Shown piece by piece: positions 53,222 to 61,086 of a stretch of 64,000 nt of DNA (position 1 is its first letter; each line of letters begins with the position of its first letter). Origin of the DNA: Novosphingobium acidiphilum DSM 19966 (lineage in GTDB: Bacteria; Pseudomonadota; Alphaproteobacteria; Sphingomonadales; Sphingomonadaceae); NCBI RefSeq assembly GCF_000429005.1, contig NZ_AUBA01000003.1:1-64000 (forward strand). Reading direction: 5' to 3'. Below the pieces are notes generated by a model. It worked only from the letters and a program-made list of their open reading frames with translations. It was not told the origin of the DNA and ran no database searches. The position numbers and the translations under genes were made by a program.

Positions 53222-54444
53222 GCCGGTTTTTCCAGCACGTAGAGCCCGACATCGATTTGCCCGGTGGCAAAGCCTGCCTCGCAATAGCACAAGTAGTACG
53301 TCCACATCCGGCAGAACTGGTCGTCAAACCCGTGCGCGGCCATGCCGTCGCGCGCGGCATCGAACCGGCGCCGCCATTCGGCCAGCGTGGCGGCATAGGC
53401 CGGGGCAAACTGTTCCTCGTGGGTCAGCGCCAGGCCCGCGCCGCGCGCCTGGCTGGCCATGATGCTGCGCGTGGGCAGCATGCCGCCGGGAAACACATAG
53501 TGCTGGATAAAATCGGGCGCCTGCCGGTAATGTGCAAACCTGTCTTCGGCGATGGTGATCACCTGCAACACCGCGCGACCGCCGGGCGCCAGCCGATCGT
53601 GGATCTGGCGGAAATAGGTCGGCCACCACGCCTCGCCCACCGCTTCGAGCATCTCGATCGACACGATCGCGTCGTAAGTGCCGGCCTCTTCGCGATAATC
53701 GCGCAATTGCAGATCGACCTGTCCGGTCAGGCCTGCATGCGCCATCCGTTCTTGCGCAAAGGCCAGCTGTTCCTGCGACAGCGTCAGGCCGGTCACATGC
53801 GCGCCACCACGCGCCAGATGCGCCGCCAACGCGCCCCAGCCACAGCCTATTTCCAGCACCTTTGCCCCGGGCGCTGCGCCCACCAGTTGCGCGATGCGAT
53901 CCAGCTTGTGCGCCTGCGCCGCCTCCAGCGTCTGGCCATTCGCAAAGGCCAGCGCAGAGGAATAGGTCATGCTTTGGTCCAGCCAGGGCCGGTAGAAATC
54001 GTTGCCCAGATCATAGTGAAAGGCGATGTTGCGTTTGCTGCCGCGCATGCTGTTGCTGCGCAGGGCATGGACCATCCGGCGCAACACGCGGACCGGCAGA
54101 CCGCCGTCCATCACCGAGTCCAGCCCCGACAGGTTGACCGCGCCCAGCGCGATCAGCCGCACCAGATCGGTGCTGGTCCAGTCGCCTGCGATATAGCCTT
54201 CGGCAAAGCCCAGATCGCCGCGCCACAACAGGCGGCGCAAGCCGCGCCAGGTGTGCAGGCTAAGCTGGCCATGCGGTCCGGGCTGGGTGCCGTGGTGATG
54301 GATTTCGCGCCCGTCGGGCAGGACCAGCGACAGGCTGCCTTTGTCCAGTTGCGCCAGCCAGCGGCGCACGCCGCGCATGATCGGGCCACCGCGCAGCGGA
54401 TAGGATGCGCCCGTCTCGCGCGTCAGCGATGCAGAAGAACTCAA
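53218..54444 (-). CDS. Cyclopropane-fatty-acyl-phospholipid-synthase-family methyltransferase (copy 1)
   Basis: A 408-residue SAM-dependent methyltransferase of the CFA family, acting on acyl-chain double bonds of membrane lipids. The N-terminal region has GDLGFAEGYIAGDWTSTDL. NIAFHYDLGNDFYRPWLDQSMTYSSA is the CFA hallmark. LEIGCGWGALA binds SAM and SIEMLEAVGEAWWPTYF is the later active-site block. It sits in a conserved operon with a flavin oxidoreductase and DUF1365, as seen with genes for unusual methylated or furan fatty acids in other alphaproteobacteria. Product not determinable. Confidence 0.88.
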   Translation of the reverse strand: MSSSASLTRETGASYPLRGGPIMRGVRRWLAQLDKGSLSLVLPDGREIHHHGTQPGPHGQLSLHTWRGLRRLLWRGDLGFAEGYIAGDWTSTDLVRLIALGAVNLSGLDSVMDGGLPVRVLRRMVHALRSNSMRGSKRNIAFHYDLGNDFYRPWLDQSMTYSSALAFANGQTLEAAQAHKLDRIAQLVGAAPGAKVLEIGCGWGALAAHLARGGAHVTGLTLSQEQLAFAQERMAHAGLTGQVDLQLRDYREEAGTYDAIVSIEMLEAVGEAWWPTYFRQIHDRLAPGGRAVLQVITIAEDRFAHYRQAPDFIQHYVFPGGMLPTRSIMASQARGAGLALTHEEQFAPAYAATLAEWRRRFDAARDGMAAHGFDDQFCRMWTYYLCYCEAGFATGQIDVGLYVLEKPA

Positions 54445-55232
54445 GAGATCGTGCCTTTCGAAAGCGACGGGGAAAAGGTTACCGGCTCAGGCGGCGCGGT
54501 GCCGGGATGATGGTGCACCGGCACCCGTTTCAGCCACAGGCGCAGCGCTTCCCAACCGATGCCGATGACGACCTTGATCGTCAGCAACGGGTGGGTCACC
54601 GCGGCACGCAGCAGCGCTGCGTCGGTCAGTTCGGTACGGTCGGCCTTGTGCACGGCAAACAGCACCGGGCCTTGCGCATCAGATGCGGTGATCGCCACGG
54701 CCAACCGGTCTGCGGGCGGCTTTACCCGAAACGCATAGGTCATCGCCATCGGCAGGAACGGCGAAACGTGGAACCGCTTGGTCACGTCCTGCTGCACATC
54801 CTCGCCTGCGGCGGCAGACGCCGGCAGCAGATAGCTGTGGCGTTCGCCAAAGGTGTTGTTGACCTCGTAGATGATCGCCGACAGCGCCCCGGCACGATCG
54901 TGGCAAAACCACATCGACAGCGGATTGAAGGCAAATCCGAACAGCCGCGGCATGGTCAGCAACCGGATTGCCCCGCCATGCGGCAGGCCCGCCTCGGCCA
55001 TCAGCGCATCGATCTGCGCGCGCAAGGGCCGGGTGCTGCCATCGCCATGGTCGCGGTCATAAAATGCCATCAGGTTGAACCGCCCGCGCGAAAACAGCCG
55101 CAGGCGTCCGGCCAGATCGTCGATTTCATCCAGATCAAGCAGCAGCGAAAACAGGCGATAGCGCAGCCGGTGCACGCGCGGGCGCAGCCGATGGTGCATG
55201 ACGTGCCCCACATACAGCGCCGACGCCGCCAT
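54441..55232 (-). CDS. DUF1365 family protein
   Basis: A 263-residue protein: SALYVGHVMHHRLRPRVHRLRYRLFSLLLDLDEI at the N-terminus, the central TMPRLFGFAFNPLSMWFCHD, VNNTFGERHSYLLP and FHVSPFLPMAMTYAFRV, all characteristic of DUF1365. It is almost always found next to CFA-type genes; role unknown but linked to lipid modification. It shares one base with the upstream stop (TGATG) and overlaps the CFA gene by 4 bases. Confidence 0.85.
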   Translation of the reverse strand: MAASALYVGHVMHHRLRPRVHRLRYRLFSLLLDLDEIDDLAGRLRLFSRGRFNLMAFYDRDHGDGSTRPLRAQIDALMAEAGLPHGGAIRLLTMPRLFGFAFNPLSMWFCHDRAGALSAIIYEVNNTFGERHSYLLPASAAAGEDVQQDVTKRFHVSPFLPMAMTYAFRVKPPADRLAVAITASDAQGPVLFAVHKADRTELTDAALLRAAVTHPLLTIKVVIGIGWEALRLWLKRVPVHHHPGTAPPEPVTFSPSLSKGTIS

Positions 55233-56584
55233 CAGGCCGCCTTCGCCGGGATCGCGGGCCGCGTGATCTGGATCCGCCCGGATTCGTCGGCGACCTGCCA
55301 GGGGCGGCGCACACCGCCGATATCTTCGGCCACGGCCAGCCCCGCTTGCAATCCGTCCTCGTGAAACCCTGCGCCGAAATGCGCGCCGCAAAACCACGTG
55401 CGGCGGCGGCCCTGCAAATCCCACAACTGGCCCTGGGCGCGGCCTGCTGGCATGTCGAACACCGGGTGATCATAGGCGATCGTGGCGTGCACTTTGGCCG
55501 GATCGGGCATGTGCAGCGGGTTCAACGTGACAAACAGCGGCAGATCGTCGGGCAGCCAGGTTTGCAGCCGGTTCATCCAGTAGGTTACCGACAGCGACGG
55601 ATCGGACGTATCGCCGATGCTGGCATAGTTCCACGCCGACCATACGCGCCTGCGCAGCGGCATCAGCGCGGTGTCTGAATGCAGCACGGCCAGATTGGGG
55701 CGATAGCCAAAGGCCCCCAGCACGCGGCGTTCATCGGCATCGGCATCGGCCAGCAGCGCCAGCGCGCGGTCGGCGTGGGTGGCCACGACCACCGCATCGA
55801 ACCGCGCCGGGCCCGCATCGGTCTGCAATTCCACGCCATGGGGCAGGCGGCGGATCGACCGCACCGGGGTCGCGGTGTGGATCGCGTCGGCAAAGGGGGC
55901 CGACAGACGTTCGACATAGGCGCGGCTGCCGCCTTCGACGGTGCGCCACGCCGGGCGCGTGCCCAGATTGAGCAGGCCATGGTTTTCGCAAAAACGGATG
56001 AACGCGGCCGCCGGTTGATCGGGGATCATCGCCACCGGGGTCGACCAGATCGCCGCCGCCATCGGATAAAGGTGATCGTCGCGAAACGCGGTGCTCATCC
56101 CCAGCCGGTCCAGATAATCGCCCAGCGACACATCGTGCAGATCGGGCAGATCACGCGGCGCCTGGCGATAGAACCGCACCAGGTCGGACAGCATCCGCCA
56201 GAACCGGGGCGAGGCCAGATTGCGCTTTTGCGCAAACAGCCCGCCCAGATTACCCCCGGCATATTCCAGCCGGCCCTGGTCCAGCGAAACCGCAAAACCC
56301 ATGTCGGTGGCCCGTGTCGCCACGCCCAGATGGTCAAACAGCGCGGTCAGGTTGGGATAGGTCGCCGTGTTGTAGACGATGAACCCGGTGTCGACCGGCC
56401 GGCCCTGCACCTCGACCGTGTTGCTGTGCCCGCCAATACGGTCGCTGGCTTCGAACACCTGCACATCATGATGACGGCTTAACAGCCAGGCCGCCGACAG
56501 GCCGGAAATGCCGCTGCCGATAACCGCAACCTTTTGCGCCGGGATTTGCGCGGGTCCTGGCGCCGGGTTATCACCGAGAGGCAT
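55232..56584 (-). CDS. FAD-dependent amine-oxidase-like oxidoreductase of the CFA operon
   Basis: A 450-residue flavoprotein. KVAVIGSGISGLSAAWLLS and VFEASDRIGGHSNTVEV bind FAD. GFIVYNTATYPNLTALFDHLGV and the C-terminal FCGAHFGAGFHEDGLQAGLAVAEDI are typical of the NAD/FAD oxidoreductases that head CFA/DUF1365 operons. It may desaturate or oxidise a modified acyl chain. No ribosome site stands out before the ATG. An ECF-like promoter lies about 40 bases upstream. Confidence 0.87.
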   Translation of the reverse strand: MPLGDNPAPGPAQIPAQKVAVIGSGISGLSAAWLLSRHHDVQVFEASDRIGGHSNTVEVQGRPVDTGFIVYNTATYPNLTALFDHLGVATRATDMGFAVSLDQGRLEYAGGNLGGLFAQKRNLASPRFWRMLSDLVRFYRQAPRDLPDLHDVSLGDYLDRLGMSTAFRDDHLYPMAAAIWSTPVAMIPDQPAAAFIRFCENHGLLNLGTRPAWRTVEGGSRAYVERLSAPFADAIHTATPVRSIRRLPHGVELQTDAGPARFDAVVVATHADRALALLADADADERRVLGAFGYRPNLAVLHSDTALMPLRRRVWSAWNYASIGDTSDPSLSVTYWMNRLQTWLPDDLPLFVTLNPLHMPDPAKVHATIAYDHPVFDMPAGRAQGQLWDLQGRRRTWFCGAHFGAGFHEDGLQAGLAVAEDIGGVRRPWQVADESGRIQITRPAIPAKAA

Positions 56585-56624
56585 CTGTCACGCTCCGCAA
56601 AATTGTTCATAACCGCACAATCGA

Positions 56625-56651
56625 TACGCAGCGCAAGTCGTGCCGGATGCA
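56625..56651 (-). promoter_or_regulatory. ECF-sigma-like promoter for the minus-strand lipid operon
   Basis: On the minus strand TGCATCC (56651-56645) is followed by exactly 16 bases and then CGTA (56628-56625, in CGTATCG). Transcription would begin near 56615, giving a leader of about 30 bases. The same elements and spacing occur divergently at 56664-56692. The pattern resembles RpoE/ChrR-type promoters (TGATCC and TAAG-like) but is not identical. Confidence 0.6.
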
Positions 56652-56663
56652 ATGACACCGTCC

Positions 56664-56692
56664 TGCATCCACTTTTCCCCCACATACGTAAG
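56664..56692 (+). promoter_or_regulatory. ECF-sigma-like promoter for DUF1295/CFA2
   Basis: TGCATCC (56664-56670), 16 bases, then CGTAAG (56687-56692). The elements match those of the opposite-strand promoter at 56625-56651. The DUF1295 ATG is at 56700, so the transcript would start at or next to the start codon, i.e. nearly leaderless. Confidence 0.6.
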
Positions 56693-56699
56693 GTATGCC

Positions 56700-57509
56700 A
56701 TGACACTGCCCTTGCTGACCTTGTACCTGTCCTTTGGGCTTTTTGTCGCAATGTCGTTTGCCTGGTGGCTGGCGCGACGACCCGGATCATCGGGCATGAT
56801 GGATGTCGTGTGGTCCTATGCCACGGCGGCGGCGGGCGCGGCAGGCGCCATGGCCCCGGTGGCGGGTGCCGTTCCAGCGCGGCAGGTGCTGGTTGCGCTG
56901 CTGGCGCTGGCCTGGGGGGTTCGCCTTGGCACGCACATCTGGTGGCGCGGGCGCGGCGGGCACGATGATCCGCGCTATGCCGCGTTGCGCCGGTCGTGGG
57001 GCCAACACGCCGATCGGCGCCTGTTCCAGTTTGCCCAGATCCAGGCGGCGGCGGCGCTGGCGCTGGCGCTGGTGATCGTGGCGGCCGGGCGCGCGCCGGC
57101 ACCCTTCGGGCAATGGACCGACTGGGCCGGGATCGGGCTGCTGATCGTGGCGGTGGCGGGCGAAGGCATCGCCGATGCACAACTGGCGGCCTATCGCGCG
57201 CGTCCGGAAAACCGTGGCGGGGTGTGCGATCGTGGGCTGTGGAGCCTGTCGCGCCATCCCAATTATTTCTTCGAATGGCTGGCCTGGCTGGCCTGGCCGG
57301 TGATTGCGATCGGCGCGGGTGCGTCCGATCCGGCGATGTGGATCACGCTGGCAGGTCCGGTGCTGATGTATGTGCTGCTGGTCCACGGATCGGGCATTCC
57401 CCCGCTCGAGGCGCATATGCTGCGCAGCCGGGGCGCCGCCTTTGCCGATACCCAGCGGCGCATTCGCGCCTTCTGGCCCATTCCGATCCTGGGAAAATCC
57501 GAACCATGA
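56700..57509 (+). CDS. DUF1295 membrane protein (steroid-reductase-like fold)
   Basis: A 269-residue polytopic membrane protein. LAWGVRLGTHIWWRGRGGHDDPRYAALRRSWG and the C-terminal GVCDRGLWSLSRHPNYFFEWLAWLAW are diagnostic of the DUF1295/5-alpha-reductase-like family. The latter block is the probable NADPH/substrate site. It would reduce or isomerise a lipid double bond in the membrane. ATG 56700 chosen; an upstream frame start at 56640 would cover the promoter. It overlaps the second CFA gene by 4 bases. Confidence 0.87.
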   Translation: MTLPLLTLYLSFGLFVAMSFAWWLARRPGSSGMMDVVWSYATAAAGAAGAMAPVAGAVPARQVLVALLALAWGVRLGTHIWWRGRGGHDDPRYAALRRSWGQHADRRLFQFAQIQAAAALALALVIVAAGRAPAPFGQWTDWAGIGLLIVAVAGEGIADAQLAAYRARPENRGGVCDRGLWSLSRHPNYFFEWLAWLAWPVIAIGAGASDPAMWITLAGPVLMYVLLVHGSGIPPLEAHMLRSRGAAFADTQRRIRAFWPIPILGKSEP

Positions 57510-58543
57510 CACTTGTCGAGGCACTTGTTCCTGCTGCGATCCGCGCGGTCGAAGCCACCCCCCTGCCCGATCGGGTAACCCGCGCCGGCATCCGTTATCT
57601 GGTTGGCACACGGCGGCGCAGCCTGGCGCGGGGGCCCGACACATCGGCACGGTTTGCGCGCGACATGGATGCCTTTGCCATTGCCGAACACACCGACGCG
57701 GCCAACGCGCAGCACTATGAACTGCCGCCCCGCTTTTTCGAACTGTCGCTGGGGGCGCGGCGCAAATATTCGTGTTGTCTGTATCCCACCGGCACCGAAA
57801 TACTGGACCAGGCCGAGATCCTGGCGCTGCAAGAAACCGTGGCCCATGCCGATCTGGCCGATGGACAGCGCATTCTGGAACTGGGTTGCGGCTGGGGCTC
57901 GCTCAGCCTGTTCATGGCCGAACGGTTTCCCGGGGCGCGGATCACCGCGGTGTCCAATTCCGCGCCGCAACGCCGCCATATCGAGGCGCAGGCCGCGGCG
58001 CGCGGCCTGACCAATCTGACAGTGATCACCGCCGACATGAACACGTTCTGCCCGCAGGCGGTGTTCGACCGCGTGGTGTCGGTCGAAATGTTCGAACACA
58101 TGTCCAACTGGCAGGCATTGCTGGCACGCGTGCGCTACTGGCTGGCCCCCGAAGGCCGGCTGTTTGTCCACGTCTTTACCCACAAGTCACAGCCCTATCG
58201 GTTTGACACCGCCGACCGCACCGACTGGATCGCGCAGCATTTCTTTACCGGCGGGATCATGCCCAGCCACGGCCTGATCGCGCAGTTTCCCGATCTGTTC
58301 CGGGTTGAGGCGCAATGGCGCTGGTCGGGCAAACATTATGCGCGCACCGCGCGCGACTGGCTGACGCTGTTCGATGCCAATCGCGCCGAAATCGACACGG
58401 TGCTGCACGAGGTCTATGGCGCGGATGCCGCGCGCTGGCGGCGGCGCTGGCGGTTGTTCTATCTTGCCACAGAGGGCCTGTTCGGCCACGCTGGCGGCAG
58501 CGAATGGGGGGTCAGCCATTATCGCCTGGCGCCTGCAATTTAG
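57506..58543 (+). CDS. Cyclopropane-fatty-acyl-phospholipid-synthase-family methyltransferase (copy 2)
   Basis: A 345-residue SAM methyltransferase of the CFA superfamily, shorter than copy 1. HYELPPRFFELSLGARRKYSCCLYP replaces the CFA HYDxGNDFY block, and LELGCGWGSLSLFMAERFP binds SAM. SVEMFEHMSNWQALL and HVFTHKSQPYRF follow. The sequence is clearly diverged from copy 1 and probably acts on a different lipid or step. It is cotranscribed with DUF1295. Cyanase begins 10 bases downstream. Confidence 0.87.
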   Translation: MTLVEALVPAAIRAVEATPLPDRVTRAGIRYLVGTRRRSLARGPDTSARFARDMDAFAIAEHTDAANAQHYELPPRFFELSLGARRKYSCCLYPTGTEILDQAEILALQETVAHADLADGQRILELGCGWGSLSLFMAERFPGARITAVSNSAPQRRHIEAQAAARGLTNLTVITADMNTFCPQAVFDRVVSVEMFEHMSNWQALLARVRYWLAPEGRLFVHVFTHKSQPYRFDTADRTDWIAQHFFTGGIMPSHGLIAQFPDLFRVEAQWRWSGKHYARTARDWLTLFDANRAEIDTVLHEVYGADAARWRRRWRLFYLATEGLFGHAGGSEWGVSHYRLAPAI

Positions 58544-58553
58544 GATCTGGCCA

Positions 58554-59009
58554 ATGACGATTGCGATGCGTGCCGAACTGACCGAAAAAATCGTGCGGAC
58601 CAAGATCGAGCGCGATCTGACCTGGGCGGGCCTGGCCGCGCTCGCCAATGGCCTGTCCAAGGAATTCGTGACCGCCGCGCTGATGGGCCAGCAGGCCTTG
58701 CCCGCCGCGGCCGCACACGCGATCGGCGCCGAACTTGGCCTGACCGACTTCGAGATCAAGCTGCTGCAACAGGCGCCCTATCGCGGATCGCTGCCCGATG
58801 CGGTGCCGACCGACCCGCTGATCTATCGCTTTTACGAACTGGTCGCGGTCTATGGCACCACGTTCAAGGCGCTGATCCACGAGGAATTCGGCGACGGCAT
58901 CATGAGCGCGATCGATTTCCGCATGGACCTGACCCGCGAACCCGACCCGGCCGGCGACCGCGTGGCCATCGCCATGTCGGGCAAGTTCCTGCCTTACAAA
59001 CAATACTGA
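58554..59009 (+). CDS. cynS: Cyanate hydratase (cyanase)
   Basis: A 151-residue cyanase, the normal length. It converts cyanate and bicarbonate to ammonia and CO2. The N-terminal helical half (TEKIVRTKIERDLTWAGLA) and the C-terminal catalytic half YRFYELVAVYGTTFKALIHEEFGDGIMSAIDF are intact. The active-site residues are R92, E95 and S118, matching R96, E99 and S122 in E. coli. No carbonic anhydrase (cynT) or transporter (cynX) is adjacent. It lies 10 bases after the CFA2 gene, so it may be cotranscribed with it. Confidence 0.95.
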   Translation: MTIAMRAELTEKIVRTKIERDLTWAGLAALANGLSKEFVTAALMGQQALPAAAAHAIGAELGLTDFEIKLLQQAPYRGSLPDAVPTDPLIYRFYELVAVYGTTFKALIHEEFGDGIMSAIDFRMDLTREPDPAGDRVAIAMSGKFLPYKQY

Positions 59010-59389
59010 AGCGCCCGATAACGGCATGTGCGATCGTGCGAGGCCGCGCGAGCAAAATCCGGCTTGGCGTTGCCGGCAGCTTGGGTCCATGCGGAAATCG
59101 CAACCCGCCTGGCAGCAAACGCCCGCAGGCCAAGAAAAATCCCTCGCCGTCCCGGACGAAATCCGGGGCAAGGCTGCCTTCGGCAACGTGCGGGCGCAAA
59201 TTGGCAGCTGGCAGGTTGCACCGAATTCCAGTCTTTGGGGTATCGGCAACTATGCGCCCCAATCTCGGTCATTAGCAGCGATGAACGCATTACCTGAAAG
59301 CGGCCATGCCGGATGCACCGCAGCGGTGTCGGCATTGCCGGTATGCTCCGTCCTTTCTCATTGGCCAATGACGGCCAAGGAGAATGACG
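59010..59389. other. Intergenic region upstream of the recombinase
   Basis: 380 bases without a supported gene. Short frames on both strands lack ribosome sites and family motifs. It marks the junction between the conserved lipid/cyanase region and an accessory patch. AAGGAG at 59377-59382 at its end serves the recombinase. Confidence 0.4.
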
Positions 59390-60022
59390 ATGACCTATTC
59401 GCACTTAGACCCGGCCATGCAAAACCGTGTGGCATGGAATGCTGGAAAAATGGTTGGCACGAAGCGCCCGCTCACGCAGAAGCAGATTTGGGCAATCCGC
59501 TTCTACCTCGACCGCGAGGAGCGGCTTCGCGATCGCGCGCTTTTCGACCTGGCGATCGACAGCAAGTTGCGTGGCTGCGATCTCGTGAAACTCAAGATCG
59601 GCGACCTTGTGGCTGGCCCTGATATCCGGACCCGAGCTATCGTAATCCAGCAGAAGACTGGTCGGCCAGTGCAATTCGAGCTGACAAGCGACGTTAGGGG
59701 CAGCCTTGCTTCATGGCTGAATCGTCGCGGTGGGACCGCCCACGATTTTGTGTTCCCGAGTCGTCTGGATCGTTGCCGACCGATGAGCACTCGCCAATAT
59801 GCCCGGCTCGTGGACGAGTGGGTCACGGCCATCGGTTTGCGGCGCGAGGACTATGGCACGCATTCGATGCGCCGCACCAAGGCAGCGATGATCTATCGGG
59901 CGACGGGCAACCTGCGCGCGGTGCAAATCCTGCTCGGCCACACCAAGATCGAGAACACTGTCCGCTATCTGGGTGTCGACATAGAGGACGCACTCATCCT
60001 CGCCGAGCGCACCGAAATTTGA
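59390..60022 (+). CDS. Single-domain tyrosine recombinase/integrase
   Basis: A 210-residue site-specific recombinase consisting almost only of the catalytic domain. All catalytic residues appear: R61 (SKLRGCDL), K89 (QQKTGRP), H158 and R161 (HSMRR), H184 (LGHTK) and Y193 (VRYLG). The N-terminal SAM-like core-binding domain is missing; about 30 residues precede the domain. FimB/FimE-type inversion enzymes have a similar size. The start at 59390 has AAGGAG 7 bases upstream, better than ATG 59384. It lies 75 bases before a duplicated DNA segment. Confidence 0.88.
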   Translation: MTYSHLDPAMQNRVAWNAGKMVGTKRPLTQKQIWAIRFYLDREERLRDRALFDLAIDSKLRGCDLVKLKIGDLVAGPDIRTRAIVIQQKTGRPVQFELTSDVRGSLASWLNRRGGTAHDFVFPSRLDRCRPMSTRQYARLVDEWVTAIGLRREDYGTHSMRRTKAAMIYRATGNLRAVQILLGHTKIENTVRYLGVDIEDALILAERTEI

Positions 60023-60097
60023 CGATCAATGCGGCTGTCGGGCTTCACCCGATGGCCGCACATGGAGAAAGCCGAAAGCCGTGCAATCGGCAAAAAT

Positions 60098-60449
60098 TGG
60101 AGGTTTGCGGACTGGCAGGTTTATGGTTTCGACTTTGCAATGGCCGCCGTTCGAAAACGCGATGAGCGTTCGGCCGCTAACAACCAGACCCGGTCATTCA
60201 GATCAGCTACCGCCAACGGTTGCTCCTGCCGGAGTCGGCCAATGGGCCGCCCCGAAGCAGATTTGCCTACAATAAGCCGCGCACGAGTAACCCAATGGAT
60301 ATCGCAAACAACGCTGTGATCGCAAAAAAGTATAGCGCCTTGTGCTTTGGGCCGCGCCAAATCCGACTCTCGCCGTCTATCATGATGAGCTCCGCCAGGG
60401 CATCCGCAGCATAATTATAACGGCAGGCTGGATTTCTGCAATTGGGGCG
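60098..60449 (+). repeat. 352-bp direct repeat, copy 1
   Basis: Identical over 352 bases to 60539-60890 as far as I can compare by eye, with an offset of 441 bases throughout. It starts at TGGAGGTTTGCGG and ends GCAATTGGGGCG. It carries the 3-prime part of a small minus-strand gene (pseudogene copy) plus non-coding sequence. The 89 bases between the copies (60450-60538) are unique. Confidence 0.9.
60267..60449 (-). pseudogene. Truncated copy of the small membrane-protein gene
   Basis: This part of repeat copy 1 encodes the last 60 or so residues of the protein at 60708-60962 on the minus strand. The first 24 codons are lost at the repeat boundary. Reading into the unique spacer on that frame immediately meets TAA, so no longer protein is made. 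It is a 5-prime-truncated duplicate. Confidence 0.75.
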
Positions 60450-60538
60450 TTAGCTGAATGTCGGGTCTTGGCCAAAATCAAGCCGAAGTCGCTGGTCAGC
60501 AGTCAGGGAACGACCGCAGGCGTCGCTATGTCGGAAAG

Positions 60539-60890
60539 TGGAGGTTTGCGGACTGGCAGGTTTATGGTTTCGACTTTGCAATGGCCGCCGTTCGAAAACG
60601 CGATGAGCGTTCGGCCGCTAACAACCAGACCCGGTCATTCAGATCAGCTACCGCCAACGGTTGCTCCTGCCGGAGTCGGCCAATGGGCCGCCCCGAAGCA
60701 GATTTGCCTACAATAAGCCGCGCACGAGTAACCCAATGGATATCGCAAACAACGCTGTGATCGCAAAAAAGTATAGCGCCTTGTGCTTTGGGCCGCGCCA
60801 AATCCGACTCTCGCCGTCTATCATGATGAGCTCCGCCAGGGCATCCGCAGCATAATTATAACGGCAGGCTGGATTTCTGCAATTGGGGCG
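60539..60890 (+). repeat. 352-bp direct repeat, copy 2
   Basis: Second copy of the segment at 60098-60449, with the same ends. Here the minus-strand gene continues beyond the repeat boundary to a full start codon at 60962, so this copy is the likely original and copy 1 the duplicate. Confidence 0.9.
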
Positions 60891-60962
60891 CAACTCGCAG
60901 GACAGCTTTTTTCCGATCGCTGCGAATTCCTGCCCTTCAGGTGTCGGCCCAATCTCCGTCAT
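60708..60962 (-). CDS. Small C-terminally membrane-anchored protein, unknown
   Basis: An 84-residue protein: a soluble N-terminal half with three cysteines (KLSCELRPNCRNPACRYNY) and one C-terminal transmembrane helix (ALYFFAITALFAISIGLLVRG). The C-x5-C-x4-C spacing could bind metal, but this is not shown. I know no family. It lies within and beyond repeat copy 2 in a recombinase-linked patch. Its truncated twin at 60267-60449 supports its being a gene that was partly duplicated. Expression is unproven. Confidence 0.5.
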   Translation of the reverse strand: MTEIGPTPEGQEFAAIGKKLSCELRPNCRNPACRYNYAADALAELIMIDGESRIWRGPKHKALYFFAITALFAISIGLLVRGLL

Positions 60963-61086
60963 GGAATTGATCGAATGAAAGGGCAGGTTTCGCCCATTCC
61001 CTGGCGTTCGGTGCTTGCGTAAAACCTATGCGGTGCTGCGGCTTCCTGTGCGGAACTTGGGCATGCTGGCTGAGCCTCTGCGCCTT

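Noticed and set aside
60170..60460. Possible integron attC-like elements (GTTAG and TAACAA-like bits) near the recombinase
   Set aside because: The inner and outer core sites do not pair in the attC pattern, and the recombinase lacks the IntI-specific additional domain as far as I can see.
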